DNA of 64,000 bases, taken from positions 4,277,956 to 4,341,955 of the forward strand of contig NC_051095.1 in the NCBI RefSeq assembly GCF_901709675.1, read 5' to 3'. Shown one piece after another: positions 10,801 to 25,800 of this stretch. Below the pieces are notes generated by a model. It was not told where the DNA came from and made no database searches. It was given only the letters and a program-made list of their open reading frames with translations. The translations under genes and the position numbers were made by a program. The stretch is from Syngnathus acus (lineage: Eukaryota; Chordata; Actinopteri; Syngnathiformes; Syngnathidae). The number at the start of each line of letters is the position of its first letter. Position 1 is the first letter of the stretch.

Positions 10801-13800
10801 GACGTCTATAGCCGTCAATGGCAGTGAATGAGTTAAAAATGAAGACGAAGAACAAATTGTGTTCAGGCTGCTCTTTTGGTATCCTTTCCCACCTGGCACA
10901 CGCCACTGATGCACATGTCTAACGACTCGGTGTAGCAACGCGTCCCGTCTAGAACCTTAGGCGCCAACTCCACCAGCAGCCCGGATTCCTTGGCTTTGCA
11001 CTTGAGTGCGCACGGGTTGTTCGGGTCGTTGTACACGGGCAGCCACTCGTGGTACTGGCCCTGGAAGCGCACGTCGGCGTGGGCTGAGCACTGCTGAGCC
11101 CGGAAGTCTCCGGCGTCCACCGGACAATCCTGAGGATGAGAAAACGTCATGATGCTTTCCATCGAGGGAAAAAAAATGATTTGCGTTACAAATACAAAGC
11201 GCCAACGTATGAAGATGCCGAACTTACCACATTACTGCATGTGCGATATTTGATATTCTGCCCTTCGCAGGTCCTAGAGGAGAAGGAAGGAGGGGGGGGG
11301 GGGAAAGGAGCACTTGTGTGAACTGGCTTTGGCCGCTGTTGAATGATGAGGCGAACCACAATACACGCCAGTCATCTGCACCCAAAAGGCGGCGGTTAAC
11401 TCCACATTTGCTCAAGACTTTTGGCTTGTGGCTAGCCGCAAGCGCGCGAGGTTCTGCGGCGAGCTGGCAAAGACATAATAGCGGCGGGCCGTACCGTGCG
11501 AGCATGCGTCCGGCGCAACACTGCACTACTATAGTCAACGTAGATTTATCACGCTTTCAAATCTGCTGACCTTTAATAAAGCGAAGACGTTTACAAAAAT
11601 AACCATTTCTCATCGATCCGTGCCAAGATAAATCTCAAATGAGTCCAAAAGCATGGTGGCAGACAACCACGAGGGAACCAGGCCGTCGCCTTCCAGTTTT
11701 TGATGCTATACAGGACTGTTGTGACCAGCCTCAAAAGCACCCAGCGTGGAATCTGAATTCTGGGGTTCTGAGGTTTGGTTTTACTGCTAGTTGCTAATTG
11801 CTAGCGCTTATTTACACTGCATATAGCGGACACAATCGTTAAGCCCCAATCCAATTCCACCTAGTGGTAGCGTTTGGTATGAAAGAGTCCCAAAACGATG
11901 TGGCGAAGCTAACTAAGCTAGCCTGCCTTTTTGTTCCACTTGCTAATGGAGCAAGGCGATCCATCTGGCTACATTTGGTGGTTTTGGGTGGGTGATACAT
12001 GCTGGGAAGTGTAAAGTAGCAAAATGCAATGAAGTCACGCCGTGGCTACTGCCCAGTCTGTAAACGTGACGTTGCTAGAAAACCTACGAGTTCTTTTGTC
12101 CTCACTTGTTGTCCTTGGTTCCGCAAGTCCTTTGCTAAAGACCCCAAGCTTAGATTTGACTTTGGAATAGTCATCCATTTTCATTCCTCTTGTCAGGAAT
12201 GAACTCGGGCCCGCCTCTTTGGATGTCTGGATAGTTTTAGTAGCTGGTTGAGCAGCATTTCGGGAACTCTGCTCGCAGACTATGCTAGGTTGACTCACGC
12301 TATTAGGCCAATTGTCTGGGTTTATTTGGCGGAACGACTGGGAGCAGCAGAGAGAGGCCGACCAGATTGAATTTTAAAGCCAAATGATGGCAGTTTAATA
12401 GAAAGCAGCCGCACTGCAGGCGGGAGGCTTTCTCTTTCAAAAAGTCCAAATGAGTCTGGAGAACGTTTGAACGCACGCTTACAAATTGGCCACGAGATGT
12501 TTCCATTTATCCAAAGGTCAACGAGGTTTTCCATTTTCTAAATACGGCTCGTGCGATCCGGGCCTCTCTCTAGCGTTTGCCATTCGTGACGACTAAAAAT
12601 AGACTTACTTGGAACTGAGGCATCGTCGGAGGGAATACGACGCTCCTCCTCCGCAGGTACGGGAACATTCGCTCCACGAGCCCCAGGCGTCCCACAGAGT
12701 GTCTCGGTCCTCTTCGGAACGGGCCGTCCGAGAGCTCTGCGTGTCGAGAAAGCATCGTGAGATCAAACATCGCCCTTCTGCTTCACTTCAGGCCCGACGT
12801 GCGCTCCCTGCTTTCGATGGCGTGCTGCCGCCGGATTTGGCAACACAGCTCGGAATATTTCTGCAGCGTCCAAAGTCAATATTATGAGAAGATGAATTTT
12901 TGTGACTCTGAGGACAACGTGCGTCTCAAATGGCGAGTGACAGCCAGAAAAAAACATGATCCTCCCCATCCATCATGCCCCCCCGACCCCCTGGTGGTGG
13001 GGGCGGGGCTTCATTTTCTTGTAATTTAATAGGACAGATTCATTAAGCTGTAAAACAATGTGTTTATTTTGAAAAGGTCGGCATGGTCATGTGATAGGCA
13101 TCACCTCCGTCTGACTGCGTGCGTGTTATGTTGACGACGCCGTCGGCGGTGCGTGGAATGACGCCCGAGGGTGAGAAGCGAGGAAGGCTAAGCTGGCATT
13201 CATCAAAATAAGCTGCCGCTCCCGACAGGCCGGCGACCCTGTGTTGCCTCTTTTTCACACATCAAAAAAAAAATACTGGAAGAAACGCTGGGACAAATCA
13301 TCCAACCACCCGTGGTAGTGGGAATGCGTCTGAAAAGACTTGAGCTGCAAACGCATTCAATCAAATAATCTGCCATTCATCGGAGGATTTAAACTGGTGA
13401 AGAAATGCAAAGGGAGGGAAACAAAAAAGACCTTCGTATCATTTCACGCAATAGCCGAAACACAAAGACGGTATTTTGCATTTACATTTATCCCCCCACG
13501 GCTAACTCAAAACACCTCCCAAGTCAGAAAAAAAACAAAACTCAAGACTTGAGCTGAGTGATCATCCAAAGCTATAGGTGTCAAACCCAAGGCCCGAGGG
13601 CCAGATATGGCCCGCCATATCATTTTATGTGGCCCGCAAATGTGGCGAGCTGTTGTTACATGCAGTTTCTCACACGTGAGATTAATAAAGTTCCTCTTAT
13701 CTTATCTTATCTTATCAAAGACAAATTTTGCATCAACTTTGTGTCGTTAATAAAATTACAAATTGCCTTCACTTTAAAAATAGAGATATTGCTTGCAATT

Positions 13801-16800
13801 TGTCTTTTTAAACGATTTGAACAGTTTTTACTAGTCTCTCATTTCAATCTAGTTATTCGTCAGTTTGTTGACAATCATAATCGTCCTCCGAGGGAAACTA
13901 GAAGAAGCAAAAGTCGGAAAGGAAAGGAAAATATGTCGACCATCAAAAAAACTTTTTTTTACGTACTTCGTACTGCTCAGTCAACAACAACAATAATAGA
14001 TTCAAACTTCTAGTCCACCTGAGAGCTTCCACTGCATTCAAGATCATTTTTATATCTTAGTTGAGACACAGTAGCAAAAAGAGAGCACATGGAACCAGCG
14101 TTCCTCTTATTCGAAACGTGCGTGTCGTGAATGTAAACGGCGGCCGGAGCCAAAGAGGATGGCAGCCGCCAACGCGGCCAACACAGACCGCAGCCAACGC
14201 AACGGCGCTACTTTTAACTTTGTGTGCTCGCCAACTCCCCTCAATGTTTGGATCCACAGTAAATAAACAGACTTTGTCGGGCAGCCTCTTAATTCTCCTC
14301 CTTTTGAAAGGCAATCAGAGAATTTTGCAGTCAGCTGGCGAGCCAAGAGAGCCGGAGGCCCGACAAGGCTGGTGGAGAGACGAGAGGACAAGAAGGATGG
14401 AGGACGGAGAATTGGCTCCCGGCTCCGCTATTGTTCTCCGTGAAAGCGGGATAATAGAAGCTCCTGCGAGGATTCGAAGCTAATAATCAAACGGCTCGTG
14501 TGTCCGCTTGGCGGCTATCTAATCCGTCGGAGCGCATTGGGGACACGCTGAGCTCGTTTGCATGGCGGATGGGAAAAGCAGAAAGGCGGCCCGTGTACTC
14601 AATCAAGCGGAACGGCGGAAATGAGCGAAAGCGCCGATGCTCGCTGATGGACAGAGTCAATGCGAGTCACCTGTCAGCACCGTGAGGACATTTTCCTGGA
14701 CGGGTGGAAGGGAAACCCGAATCGTACACACACACACACTGGATTGGCCTTGTCAGGTTGGCAAGACATTCAATAGGTGCACATCTGCTCAATCCCTTGT
14801 CTTGTGCATCGTTGCATCCTAACTAAAAAAACGAGATGGGGGGGGTGACCTCAAGGGAAGGAAAGGGACACTTTTCAGTCGCTGCAGTAAAGCCGAAAGG
14901 ACATCCAGGCGTGACCAGGCGCCGCTCTGGAGTGCCAAGCCGCATAGTAAACAACATTTAAGGATGCAAATGCAGATGTGGTGAAGACGAGAAGAAAAGA
15001 GAGATGTTACAGTACCATGATGAGAATCGCCGTGAGAAGCAGTTTGCAAGATGTTGAAGGCTCCATGAAGCCTGACCAAGCCGTCGGTGCTCCTCTTTGG
15101 GTTAATCTAAACGTCTGGTCCGCCTGTAGCCTTCGTTCTGCGCCGAGGGTCCTTAGTAGTAACTTGGAGTTGGGGAAGGGAGGGAGGGATGGTGGGAGGG
15201 AGGGAGGAGTGTATATTTGTATGTGCAATGTGAGGAGTGGGGGGAGGCCTCAAGTCTGGCACAGGAGCCAATCAATAAATGGGCTTCACTCAAGCGTGCT
15301 AGGAGTTGGAGGGCAGCTGCAAGTTCACACGTTTGCGTCGATTAGGATGTCCAACGGACTTTATTCTTCTCGATGCTCACGTAAGGTCTCCTCTTCGCTC
15401 GCTCGTCCCGTTTTGCTTCTGGTCAGGCCCACCGAGTTTTTATTGAAAATGTCGCCCCCCAAAAAATACATCGTTAAATAAAAAAATAAAAAAAAAGGTT
15501 GTGACTGCGAACGAGCGCCATGTAAATCATCTCTTCTCGCAAAAAGCGGTCAGGAGTGACGTCGCCTTTCATAACATCTGGCATTTTAGGCCCAGAGCAT
15601 GTGGAGTGGAGGTGGGGAGCCGTCCAGGTGGATGGACAATTCTGGGGGAAAAACAAGCAGCTGGATGGACGGCTTTTGGCATAAACCGAGAGACTTTCCA
15701 CTTTCTGCAATGGCACGAAACAAAAAAAAACAAAAAAAAAATCTCGTGCCAGCCGGTGATCAAACCAAATCTCGCACCACAAATGGACATCCACTTGACC
15801 CCATTGCGGGCGGCGCCAAGGGGAAAGAGCCTTTCCACAATCCCGATGTTTGCTTTCAGAAGAAATCCTTCTCATATTTGCAAGTGCAAAAGTACAGAAA
15901 ATAAACCGCCGCATTTGGCTTGACAACGAGCGCTGCCGAAGAAGGAAATGAATGCGTTTGATTGACAAGCCACTGGACCACAACATTGCTGGAGGTGTTT
16001 CGGACTCCAAGCAACAAAGTCGTGAAGGTTAATCATGTTGAATATCGCCTTCTCACGCAAGACTTCCCGAGCATTTGGATTTTACCACTGTTGTTACCAC
16101 GGCAACCCCAGATCACCTGCTTCACTGGTTGGCGTGGCCCCTCGTAATATTTCTCAACTAAAAAAGGGCACATTTATGTAGTTCTCTTCGCTCTAGGCAT
16201 GATTTACATCAAAGTTATTGTTAAAACAGCTTTCTGGGCGACTGCCTTCAAATGTTTTACCAGGATAGATTTTTTTTTTAACGACCCGCAGCTGAATAGC
16301 GACCACATTTCCCAATGCTTGTCCAAAGCCGGCGATCGGAATAGAGATGTAATTCCCCAGCGCCGCTCCAAGTTAAGACAGATGGAAGGTGAACGACTAA
16401 ACTGCAGTTTTATCGAGTTCTTTGAAGTACACCTAATAAAATTGTGTCTTTTTTTTTTGTTACTTGTTTGAACTCACCGCAATTTTTAGCTACCGGTCTT
16501 GTTTTTTAGGATTAGCGTAAAGTTGATTCAAGTGAGCCATAATCCCAATTTGCTCACTGCATTTTATTTCTCACTGAAGAAATTGTTAGCACCAAAAGAG
16601 ACGTCGAGCCACGGTTTCAATTTTCATCCTGAAAAACGGAGTCGCATCGCTTACATGTGTTTTTCATTGCTGGCGATGTATTAGGTGTTGTCGTTGGCTC
16701 GGGAACAAACGGAGAAAGCCATAGTCATGTGATGAAGGTGCTCAAAGTGAGGTTTGAACCCGTTTGGAGCGTCCTCTGCTATCGATTTGCGCCTCGGTCA

Positions 16801-19800
16801 GATAATGATGCAATAACAAGGAGCGCGAGGCGGCACTTGAGTTCCTCGCCGTGACCCGCGCCTGACCTATAAACGGCAACGATTAAAGGAGGGGAGGGAG
16901 AAAAAAAATAAATCTCAAGCGCAACCCATAAATTTCTCTTTTGATATCCGCGCAATTAAAGTTTCAACAAGGCATGTATCAAACAATTCCTCCACCTGTC
17001 ATGAAGGCTCTTGTGTGGATTCCAGCAAAGTTCAAAAGAAGGAGAAAAAAAAAAAAACCATTAACCTCAGTTGCTCTTGAACTCGGTTTGAATATAAGTC
17101 AACGAGACAAATCTAAGTTTGATAAATGAGGTTGCGGTTTTGACCACGATCTCCACAAATGCCAGAGAAGCTTGAAATTGAACAAACTTGTCAATACAAA
17201 TTTTTCGAACAGTGAAGTATCATCCTGCAATACAAAGACAAATTTCTTTGAGCACAATCAAGCTCGTTCTCGCTCCAACATTTTCTGTCCGGTTTCACAC
17301 TGGTCCGCTTAACGGAGCAAGACAAAAAGTGGCGGCATGACTCACCAGCATCCCATTCGATTAAACCTCTCAAACAGCTTTTCCGAAAATTCCCAGCTGT
17401 CTAAATACGCTACCGTGATGAGAGCTTAATCGCTGCTCGGCCAGTAAATACCGCGAGGAGGCGAGAAAAGGCAAACAAGGACGTCATTTTAAACACTTTC
17501 TCGTTGGTGCGGTTGCATTCAGCTCAGCAGGGACACCTAGTGGCTACGATTAGAAACGACAGTAGCACGGCCAACCAGCAGTCAAGTCTTAATTAACCGT
17601 GTGTGAGGCACCTCGACGTCGCCCCCTTGTGAGGAGGAGCCGCCCTTCACTTCCTTGTCATTATCCCGAGTGAGGTCGCTGAGAATTTGTTGAGGAATGC
17701 TGTCGGTTTGCTTGTGGTCCAACCTGGAAAACCCCAGGCGCCGCAAATAATTGCCCAACAATTTGCAGTCCAAACAAAGCCTTCCTTATCGCAATTACTG
17801 CAAGGAATGCGAGCGGGGAGGGGAGGGGGGGGGTGATAACTTGTCTGATTTCGGCACAATCACGCCGATCAATTGATCGATGGCCGCGAATCCGATCAGA
17901 TATCTTTGCGTTTGAAATCATCAATCATAGGCCCGTGCGGCTCCCCAACAGAATGTTTTCATGAGGGAGATCCTCGTTGCGTGTAATCGCCCATAAATTT
18001 GGAGGCTTCGCCGGGTCGCCTCATTTTGTGATTTGGGGATGGAAGGAATAGCTGAGGAGGTGGGAAAACACATGTTGCAACAGGAAGCATATTCCCTCAA
18101 GAAGAAATCATTTTCCAACCCTCGACTTGTTCTGTAAACACCTCGCAAGTTCATCCATCTTTCGAGGAGACCTGCTTCGTTTAATCAGGTGAACCCGATC
18201 AAATTTTTCAATTTGGAATATTTTTAATTGAGTCAACCCGTCATTCATTTTCTTCTCTTTCAGATCCATTTGAAAACTTCTTTCCATCTGGTTCTCGGGC
18301 TTCTTCTGTCGTCTGCATTTTCTCTTCTAACATACCGTCCTTGGGTTCTTCTCATCAGTCTTGCTTCTTGTATTCCCTTCCCTTGAACTTGGGTTACTTT
18401 CACTGATGCATTTGTTTCTGACTCTGCCCTTTCGAGTCACTGCGGACATCCATCAGCATCAATTTCATAACATCTAGCTACTTTTCTTTTCTTTTGCTTT
18501 CCCGAGTAGTGCCGCTTCTGTAATACATCACGGCTGGTCCAAGCACTTTACATTTTACTCTACCGGGACTCTTGTTACATATCCCGTCCAAGCCCCGCCT
18601 CTTTTTTTTTTGTATGTCTCCAGGGCTGACTACTTTCCATCAACACAAAGAGACTTAAAATATTCATCAAAGGCTTATCTCAATGTTCTCGAAATGTTTG
18701 GTCCAAGTGGGCCTTGTCTTCCAAGCGCTGTTCACTTTTCAGCTTGGCAAGCGTTGCCAAGGTTATCGCTCCCATTTTGTGAGCATTTTCTCGGCGGGTT
18801 CCAGCATATTCAAAAGTGTGTGTGTGTAGCTGCAGGTGTGCGTTTGCAGCGGTTGGACGGACCCAACAGGGACGCCAGCACGCTCTGGCCGCCAAGACCA
18901 TAACCTTCTGTCGATATGTTAGCCGCACGCAACCATGTGCAAGTTCACACCAGGCGGAAACAATTGCGTCACGAGTGTAATTTCATGTTGCTGGTCACAT
19001 GACTACACCAGGCAACCAGGCAGAGTTCATTTTAGAATCCTCACATACTAACCCGAAGCCTCCTCGACATCTCTCGGGATTTGCAAACGACTTAATTCTC
19101 GCCAGCCGAGCCATTAGAACCCACATGAAAGCGATGGACACGTTGCCCAGCGGTTAACCTTAACGGCGCTCCGCATGGGTGGCGGGAGATCTTTCAGCGG
19201 CAGGGAATTACGGGCAGGTTAAAACGGTTACTTACACGGGAGTGCTGTTTTTGTGCTTCTTCACTTTAATAAACGTGGTTAAATAATAAACAAAAATGTA
19301 ATAAATGAATAGTCTTCACTTTAATAAACGTGATTAAATAATAAACTAAATTTAACAATAAATAAATAAATAAATAATCTTCACTTTAATAAACGTGATT
19401 AAATAATAAAGTAAATTTAAGAATAAACAAATGGACGAATAAAAAAAATAAATAAAAAATAAACGTCTTAAAGTGCTACACAGATAAATACGTTTTTTTA
19501 AAGTGCTACTGTTTTTTTTTTTAAACAGCACTTATGTTTAAAAGCAGGCAAGGTGTTTTGGGAATTCCCTTTCAGGACAACATGTTTGTCTTCCCAACGC
19601 AACAAACGAGGAGGCGCTTAACAGTAACAATCAGCTCCTTTTGGAGTCCGTCGGAGTGTGCGGTGCCAAGGTAGCGCCAAGGACATCCAAGAATCCTTGG
19701 ATCGGACTTTTTCTTTCCACAGTTGTACAAGCATATCTGTTTATGGAATATAAACATTGGTGCAATCTGATATGTAAACAATGTCATGCAAATTACTGGG

Positions 19801-22800
19801 AAATGTATGCGTGGCTTGATATGGTGAAGAGGTGCAGAAATTGTTTTGCGGGGGAGGACAGGTGACAAAGCCGAATCTGCCTTTGGTTTCTAATTTTTTC
19901 ACCACAGTCAAAATGACAAGTTAGCGAACTCCACTGAAAAGGAGATGGAAATGTATCCAAATATGCAGGCAACAGTAGCTGGCTGCACACAAGCCCACTT
20001 TGTCATGCGGCAAGGCCTCGTACCTCAACAGCATAACTTTGGTACCCAGAGTGCAACAGCGCAAGACCACATCATGGTCGCCAGGAATTTACTGAGAGCG
20101 AATGTTGACGGAACAAACAGACGGGCGGGATGACAGAAAGCTCCCGCGAGCCAACGCCACGTGGCTTGCTCGACACCGCACTCGCTGCTCGGGAGCTTCT
20201 GTCCAAACAGCATCTTGTAAATATACACGGCTAAGTCAAAGCAAACATGTCAGGGAAGGCAAATATGGGCTGGTTCCCCAAAGAAGCATTTTGTGCTTGG
20301 AATGGCATCGTTTTGCACTTTGCAAATAATCACCCTTCCTTGTTGCAAACGTTCAAATTTGATTTATTCATGCCAAAATTCATTTGGCTGTAAGCAGTAT
20401 GGAAATTGGATAGATGTGTGAGCGAGTGAAGTGTTTATTATATATATAGACAATAAACGGTTGGGGGTACATAGAAGCACATCTATGACGGAGCTTCCAT
20501 GCTGTTCCGTCAGCATCGCCTTAAGTGTCCAACAAATAAGACTCGAAACAAGCCCACGCAAAAAGAGAGGTCACCTCAGAAGAAGAAGAAAAAGTAAAGA
20601 AAAAGAAAAGAAAATAAAAAGAAAAGAAAAAGGCAAGAATTAGAAAAACTGAAAAAGAAAAAAATTAAAAAGAAAAAAAAAGGAAGACATTTATTTAAAT
20701 TTATTTATCTCATTTTGAATTTGAAGAACAGGAGCAAATGGTCTGGCAAAAATTCCCCTCAGTGGATCAAGATGGAATTATCTCCTAATCCTCACGCTGA
20801 CTCATTCGAGTCAGCCAACATCTCAGTCACCAGACCCCCACTTAGATGAACTTTGAATATTTGTCTATAACTGCTATTCATGCTTTATGCTTATTTACGG
20901 CTGAGTCCGCTAAAGTATATGTGAACACGGTTGCCGGGAAAACCAGATGCAAGCAAAGGTGTCGCGCTCCTCCCGAGGGGACGAGGTCAACAATGTCAGC
21001 CTCCATGCGGCCTACAGAAGTCAAAGCGAATACTCATGGGAGGCCGCCGTCCGCCTCCCGGAGCGCTCGCTAATTAAGCCGCGTTTATCTTGGCTGTGAA
21101 TCAAACTCAATATTGAACCGAGATCCAACATGGACCATGTAGTCCGAGACCAAGCGAGCGCTGAGAGGAATCACAAATACGGCTCCGGGGAGTCTGCGGC
21201 CTCCGAACAAGGCTTTGGTGACATCACTCATCCGCTTTACGTGTCGTCGGCCTCCAAGCCCGCAATTTGTGGAATTAAAAAATGGCTTACCGGATCTTCG
21301 GGTTTTTGGCTGGTGTCGTGGAGAGGCTCTTCTGAGAAATGGTCTCGACGAATTAGGGCGAACTCTCGGATGAACACCGCATCGCCGTTGTTAGCCCACA
21401 CGCCAACCTGGAAGCAAGAAATTGATCAATGTGAAGGCAAACATTGGAAAGATCCATTTCACTCCGCAGGTTAATCATTTGTATCGTAGGAAAACTTCTA
21501 TTTTTGCTTGGAGTCCTCGACAGGCTGAATGTGGGGAAGGATGTGATGTCATCGGACATGAGCAAGCATCCCGGCTCGTGTGGCGGCGACAGGCGGGAGG
21601 AATGTTGGACAGGGCCCATTAGCAACGCGGCAGGACCCGCATTCTCAAGGATTCACACATCGGGGGGCCCACAGCTGCTCTCCGCAGCTCGTAAACACCC
21701 GCCAATGACACGGTTCGACTACCTCCGCCGAGTTGGACTTAGCAAGCAGAAGTGATGACGTGGATGGCAATGTGAAAAAAAGTGCCAATATTTATCTGCC
21801 CTGCCATTGGCTTAAAACTAAAACAAAGCATTTTCAAAAACTAATTTTAAAACTATAACTGAATAAAAAAAAAAGTCCAAGCGGAAATAAAATGAACTAA
21901 TTATTTGCTAGCCCAGTTCAAATGGATCTTCGACGTCTATTCCCGTCAACGGCAGTGAATGAGTTAAAACCTGTCCGAAAGCACATATTTTTCCAACCTT
22001 AGAAGTTCCCCAGTGGTACACAAATTGCGTCAATGAGGCCTTCTGTGAAAAAAAAAGACCTCTCCTAAGTAGGGTGGATCAAATTTGGTTGGGTTGAATG
22101 TACGATTTTTTTTTTTTTTTTTTTTTCCCGTGGCCACCAGCAAAATGACTCAACATTGGAGTCAAGCCAGTCAGATACGAAAACCACACAAATCCACTTT
22201 ATACATGTGAGAAAAACTCCGAACGTGGCTCCACTGCTTATTTCTCAAGTGGTCTCAAGTGCTTTCAAGACCCCCACGCAACATATAATGCGATGGGAAC
22301 ACAAATGGCCGACACGAGAGAGGCTTTATCAAAATACGAGCGCAACACGAGAACCGCAGCTTCGCACCCGAGCGTGTCGTCCCTGCCCACCAGTGTTTAA
22401 CGATTCAAACTAAACAGCCCCTGGAGAACGGACGGCGGTTCCGTGATGACATCACAGCTCTTGCGACATCAATTTGTGTGACAAAGGTCAAGTGAAGAAG
22501 CTGACAAGGTCAACGACTCATTTTGATGACGTCTCGTGCAGGGAGGCAGAAAGTGAACAGCAGCTTTACGTTATTTCATTGACATTGAGCCAGAAAGCGA
22601 GCATGCTAGCAGAGAGCAAAAATCTGGATTTGTGTTACAAGCAGGCTCACGTCCAACGTTTGAATAAGGACAGGCCGTTTTTTTTTTTCGAAGACTGGCT
22701 CCTGTCTGAATGAAATTGAAGAGGAAAAGATCTTTTTTTTTTTTGCTAATCTGGGATTTCTGCAAGTATTCACTTAACACATTTTGGAAGAGGAAACATT

Positions 22801-25800
22801 GCGGCCTTCTTTTCCTCTCCCTCGCTGCTCATCTCGTCAGAGGAAATAAAAAGAAGCTTTTTCTCTCGTATGCCATATTGGAATCTATTTTTCCACTCTT
22901 GATGATGAAACCTTGGGATTAAGAACTTCTTTGAGGCTATTTTGTAATTTTGCAACAGATAAGACAACGAAAAGCCAAGAGAGTTCTGGCTTACTTCCTG
23001 GTTCCAATTTTCCCTATTCGCCACGAGAAAGCGAAGCAGCACTTTCATCACGTTCTCCGCCTCCTGATGGATTGTTTAATTATCTTACAAATCTTCTTCA
23101 AAACCTTCTCAGCCCATCTGCCAGATTCCTTTCAACCTCTCCGTCTCTTGAGGCTCGTCTGTCGGCCCAACACGGATTCTTTATAAAGCTCCTCCGATGC
23201 GTCCAACTTTGCGGGAAGGGCTCGAGAACGACTGTGACGATCCATTCTTCAACCTTGATCAAACACCTTCGGGATGAAAAACCCGGGCAAGCGTGAGGTA
23301 ATTGTTGCAGCAGCTGTCGCCTCAAAGAAGCATCATAAAGAATATTAGCGTAAAAGGTTTGTGCGCGGGGGGTAAAAGGCAACTGGAGAACTCATCTTAC
23401 AGCATCCATCATTTTTTATGATGGTTGTCGGCGGCCATTTTTTTTTTTCTTTTCAACTATCTGCCGGCGTTCGGGACCGCAAACTATCGGCTTGTAACAC
23501 AAACAGGGGAGCGAATACGATAATGTTCATACCGGCTGTGTCGTCTCTGCTGTAAATCGCGCTTCATCACCAAAAAAAAAGCAACGTGAACATTTGACTA
23601 AAGAGTGTAACATAAGCTAATCGCATAATTCCTTTTGAGATTCAGCCCACCTGCCCACCACGTGTTGCGGGCGCCAAGTTGCTACGAACTGATTATGTGG
23701 TGGGACAACACAAAGAGAGCTGCGAAATCCACGCCGGAGGCCTTTAGAAGCCATTAACGTAGCCGGGCAGAATGTCACACGTCCAAAATAGATTTAGCAC
23801 TAAACTTCACGTCCCGCTCGGTAATAGCTGGTCTTATATTTAATGTGGAGCTTTTTAATGAGGCCCTCAAAACAGCTCTTTGACAGCTCACAAAACAGCA
23901 GCAGCAGCAGCAAAAGTTTGTAACCGCCCAATCGCAAAGCTAAAACTTGCATAGCGACAGAGGAAGGGTTCATAGGATCGGGCGGGCTTTCATGTGTCGC
24001 GGAGGAAATTGACACCTTTGGCCCTTTGGTGCTTAAAGTGCATATCAGCGGCAGGAAGTCATGACAGGCCCGCGTTGGTTCCCACGGTGATGTCAGGGAC
24101 GGCACCGGCGCTTGTCATTTCCTGAAAGGACGTCTAGTCAAAGGCGGGAGCCTCGCTCGGGTCGACTCAAGTTACACGCTTATTAAAACGCATCCAGTTA
24201 ATCACATAGACGTCTATAGTCGTCAATGGTACTGAAGGAGTTAAAGAGGAAAATTCACAGATGTTGCTTGTATTTCTTTCGCTCATTTGCATCGGCTTGG
24301 CTTTGTCGACGTTCTCCCGAGCTTCAAAAGGAGGCAGCTGGAAGGCTTTGTTCGGACTTTTTGCTATGACATCCACCCAAAATGCATGCTCCATCACACC
24401 CACTTAATACGAAAAAAAAAAAAGACCACTTGTTTTTCTGACTACTGACTCTCGCCGTGATTGATGGCCTTGGCTCCGCATTTCGTGGATTGCGGCATGT
24501 AACGCAGGCGGGAGATTATGTAAGGATGTGAAACTCAAGCGAGCCAGGGTGGACAATCCTGAGTTTGTTTCCCCCAAATCATCCATCTTTTCGCTCCTCT
24601 GCCGAAATCTCCTCTGTCCTCGGGTCCAAAAGCAGATTGACTAATTTATCATTCCGCTTTCACGCCAAGCGAAGCTTCAGAAAGTTATTCATTTCAATAT
24701 AGGCGGGTAGAGATGAAGGACTCTGCGGAGACCAAAAACGTCCAATTAAATCAAAATCAGGTCGAGCCAATTGGCGCCGATGATGCAACAATTTGCATCT
24801 GTTACTTCGTATTGAGCAATATTCGCGACAAATCATCTCGATTTTAAAAACTCCATGTTTTGAACGAGTCAGAAAGGTTTCCACGGAGAGGGGAGGCTGA
24901 TTTGAAGCTGTTGGGGGAAAAAAAAGTGTGAAAGTGTGTTTATGGTTTTCAGGCCAGTCCATCACATTAACATTGGAAGCATTCACACGATTACATTTTG
25001 GCAAGTGAGCAAAACTCTGTGCTGCAGTTTAATAGATGCAATTGACTTACTCGCCTGGCTGTGGCTGCATTAAATAACCACAATCGCTGGCTATAAGCAC
25101 TAATGAAGCAAGGTGTGGTTGGAAGCCGCTGAGCTCAAGACCACACAGCAGCGACAAAGATTGATGATGTTGCAGCGTACGAAAACCACAACAAGAAAAC
25201 GGCAGCCCATTCAAAATCCGAGCTTTATTCGTAACCGCACGCTGGAAACATCTCAAGTTTCAATTTAATCAACGTGTCTGAAGACATCAAGAGATAAGTA
25301 GGAGTTGCTCCGCAGGTTCGTACTGACCTGAGAGATAACACTAATAAAATTCCTCTTGAAAAGAAAAAAAAAAATTGCCTTGAAGGAGGCATTTCTGGAG
25401 CAAAGTCAGTCATTTTTCAATGATCTTATCACTTGAGCTGTAAGTAACAGCATGCGAGGGAAAACACCATTCCGTACAGTACCATTCCCCAAATGAGAAA
25501 TTCTGGTCAATGGATTTATTTCGCTCAATTTCACTTGTGCCATCACAACGCAAGTCATTGCAGGATTAATCATGGCAGTTCCCCTAACACAGACCTCGTC
25601 TCCTTTTAAAACCTACGCAATCTGCCCACGCCAGACCTCCCAGTAGACCGATGCCTGAATAGCTGTTTTCTCTGAAATACACAAAGAACAAAACTGGCAA
25701 GCATTTGGCCCAAATCACGACCACATTCAATGAAGGAAATGAAACCTCAGCGCCGTAAAGCAAGAACCATTAAGTATAAAATGCGATCTGTGAAGATTCC

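Noticed and set aside
12035-12540. Minus-strand open frames in adamtsl1 intron 2 as an extra exon or gene
   Set aside because: Flanking exons join in phase without it and the residues show no TSR cysteines or other family motif.
1697-12736. Assignment to ADAMTSL3 rather than ADAMTSL1
   Set aside because: Residues around TSR1 and the Cys-rich domain (SSRTARSEED, CYTESLDMC, CSNVDCP) match ADAMTSL1 as I recall it; still based on memory, not a search.
14061-14483. 140-codon plus-strand open frame in adamtsl1 intron 1
   Set aside because: No domain, no splice or start context, low-complexity Arg/Pro-rich composition; most likely chance in a GC-rich patch.
15474-16010. 178-codon minus-strand open frame
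   Set aside because: Includes a Phe-rich run from an A/T homopolymer and no recognisable motif; overlapping frames on the other strand are equally open.
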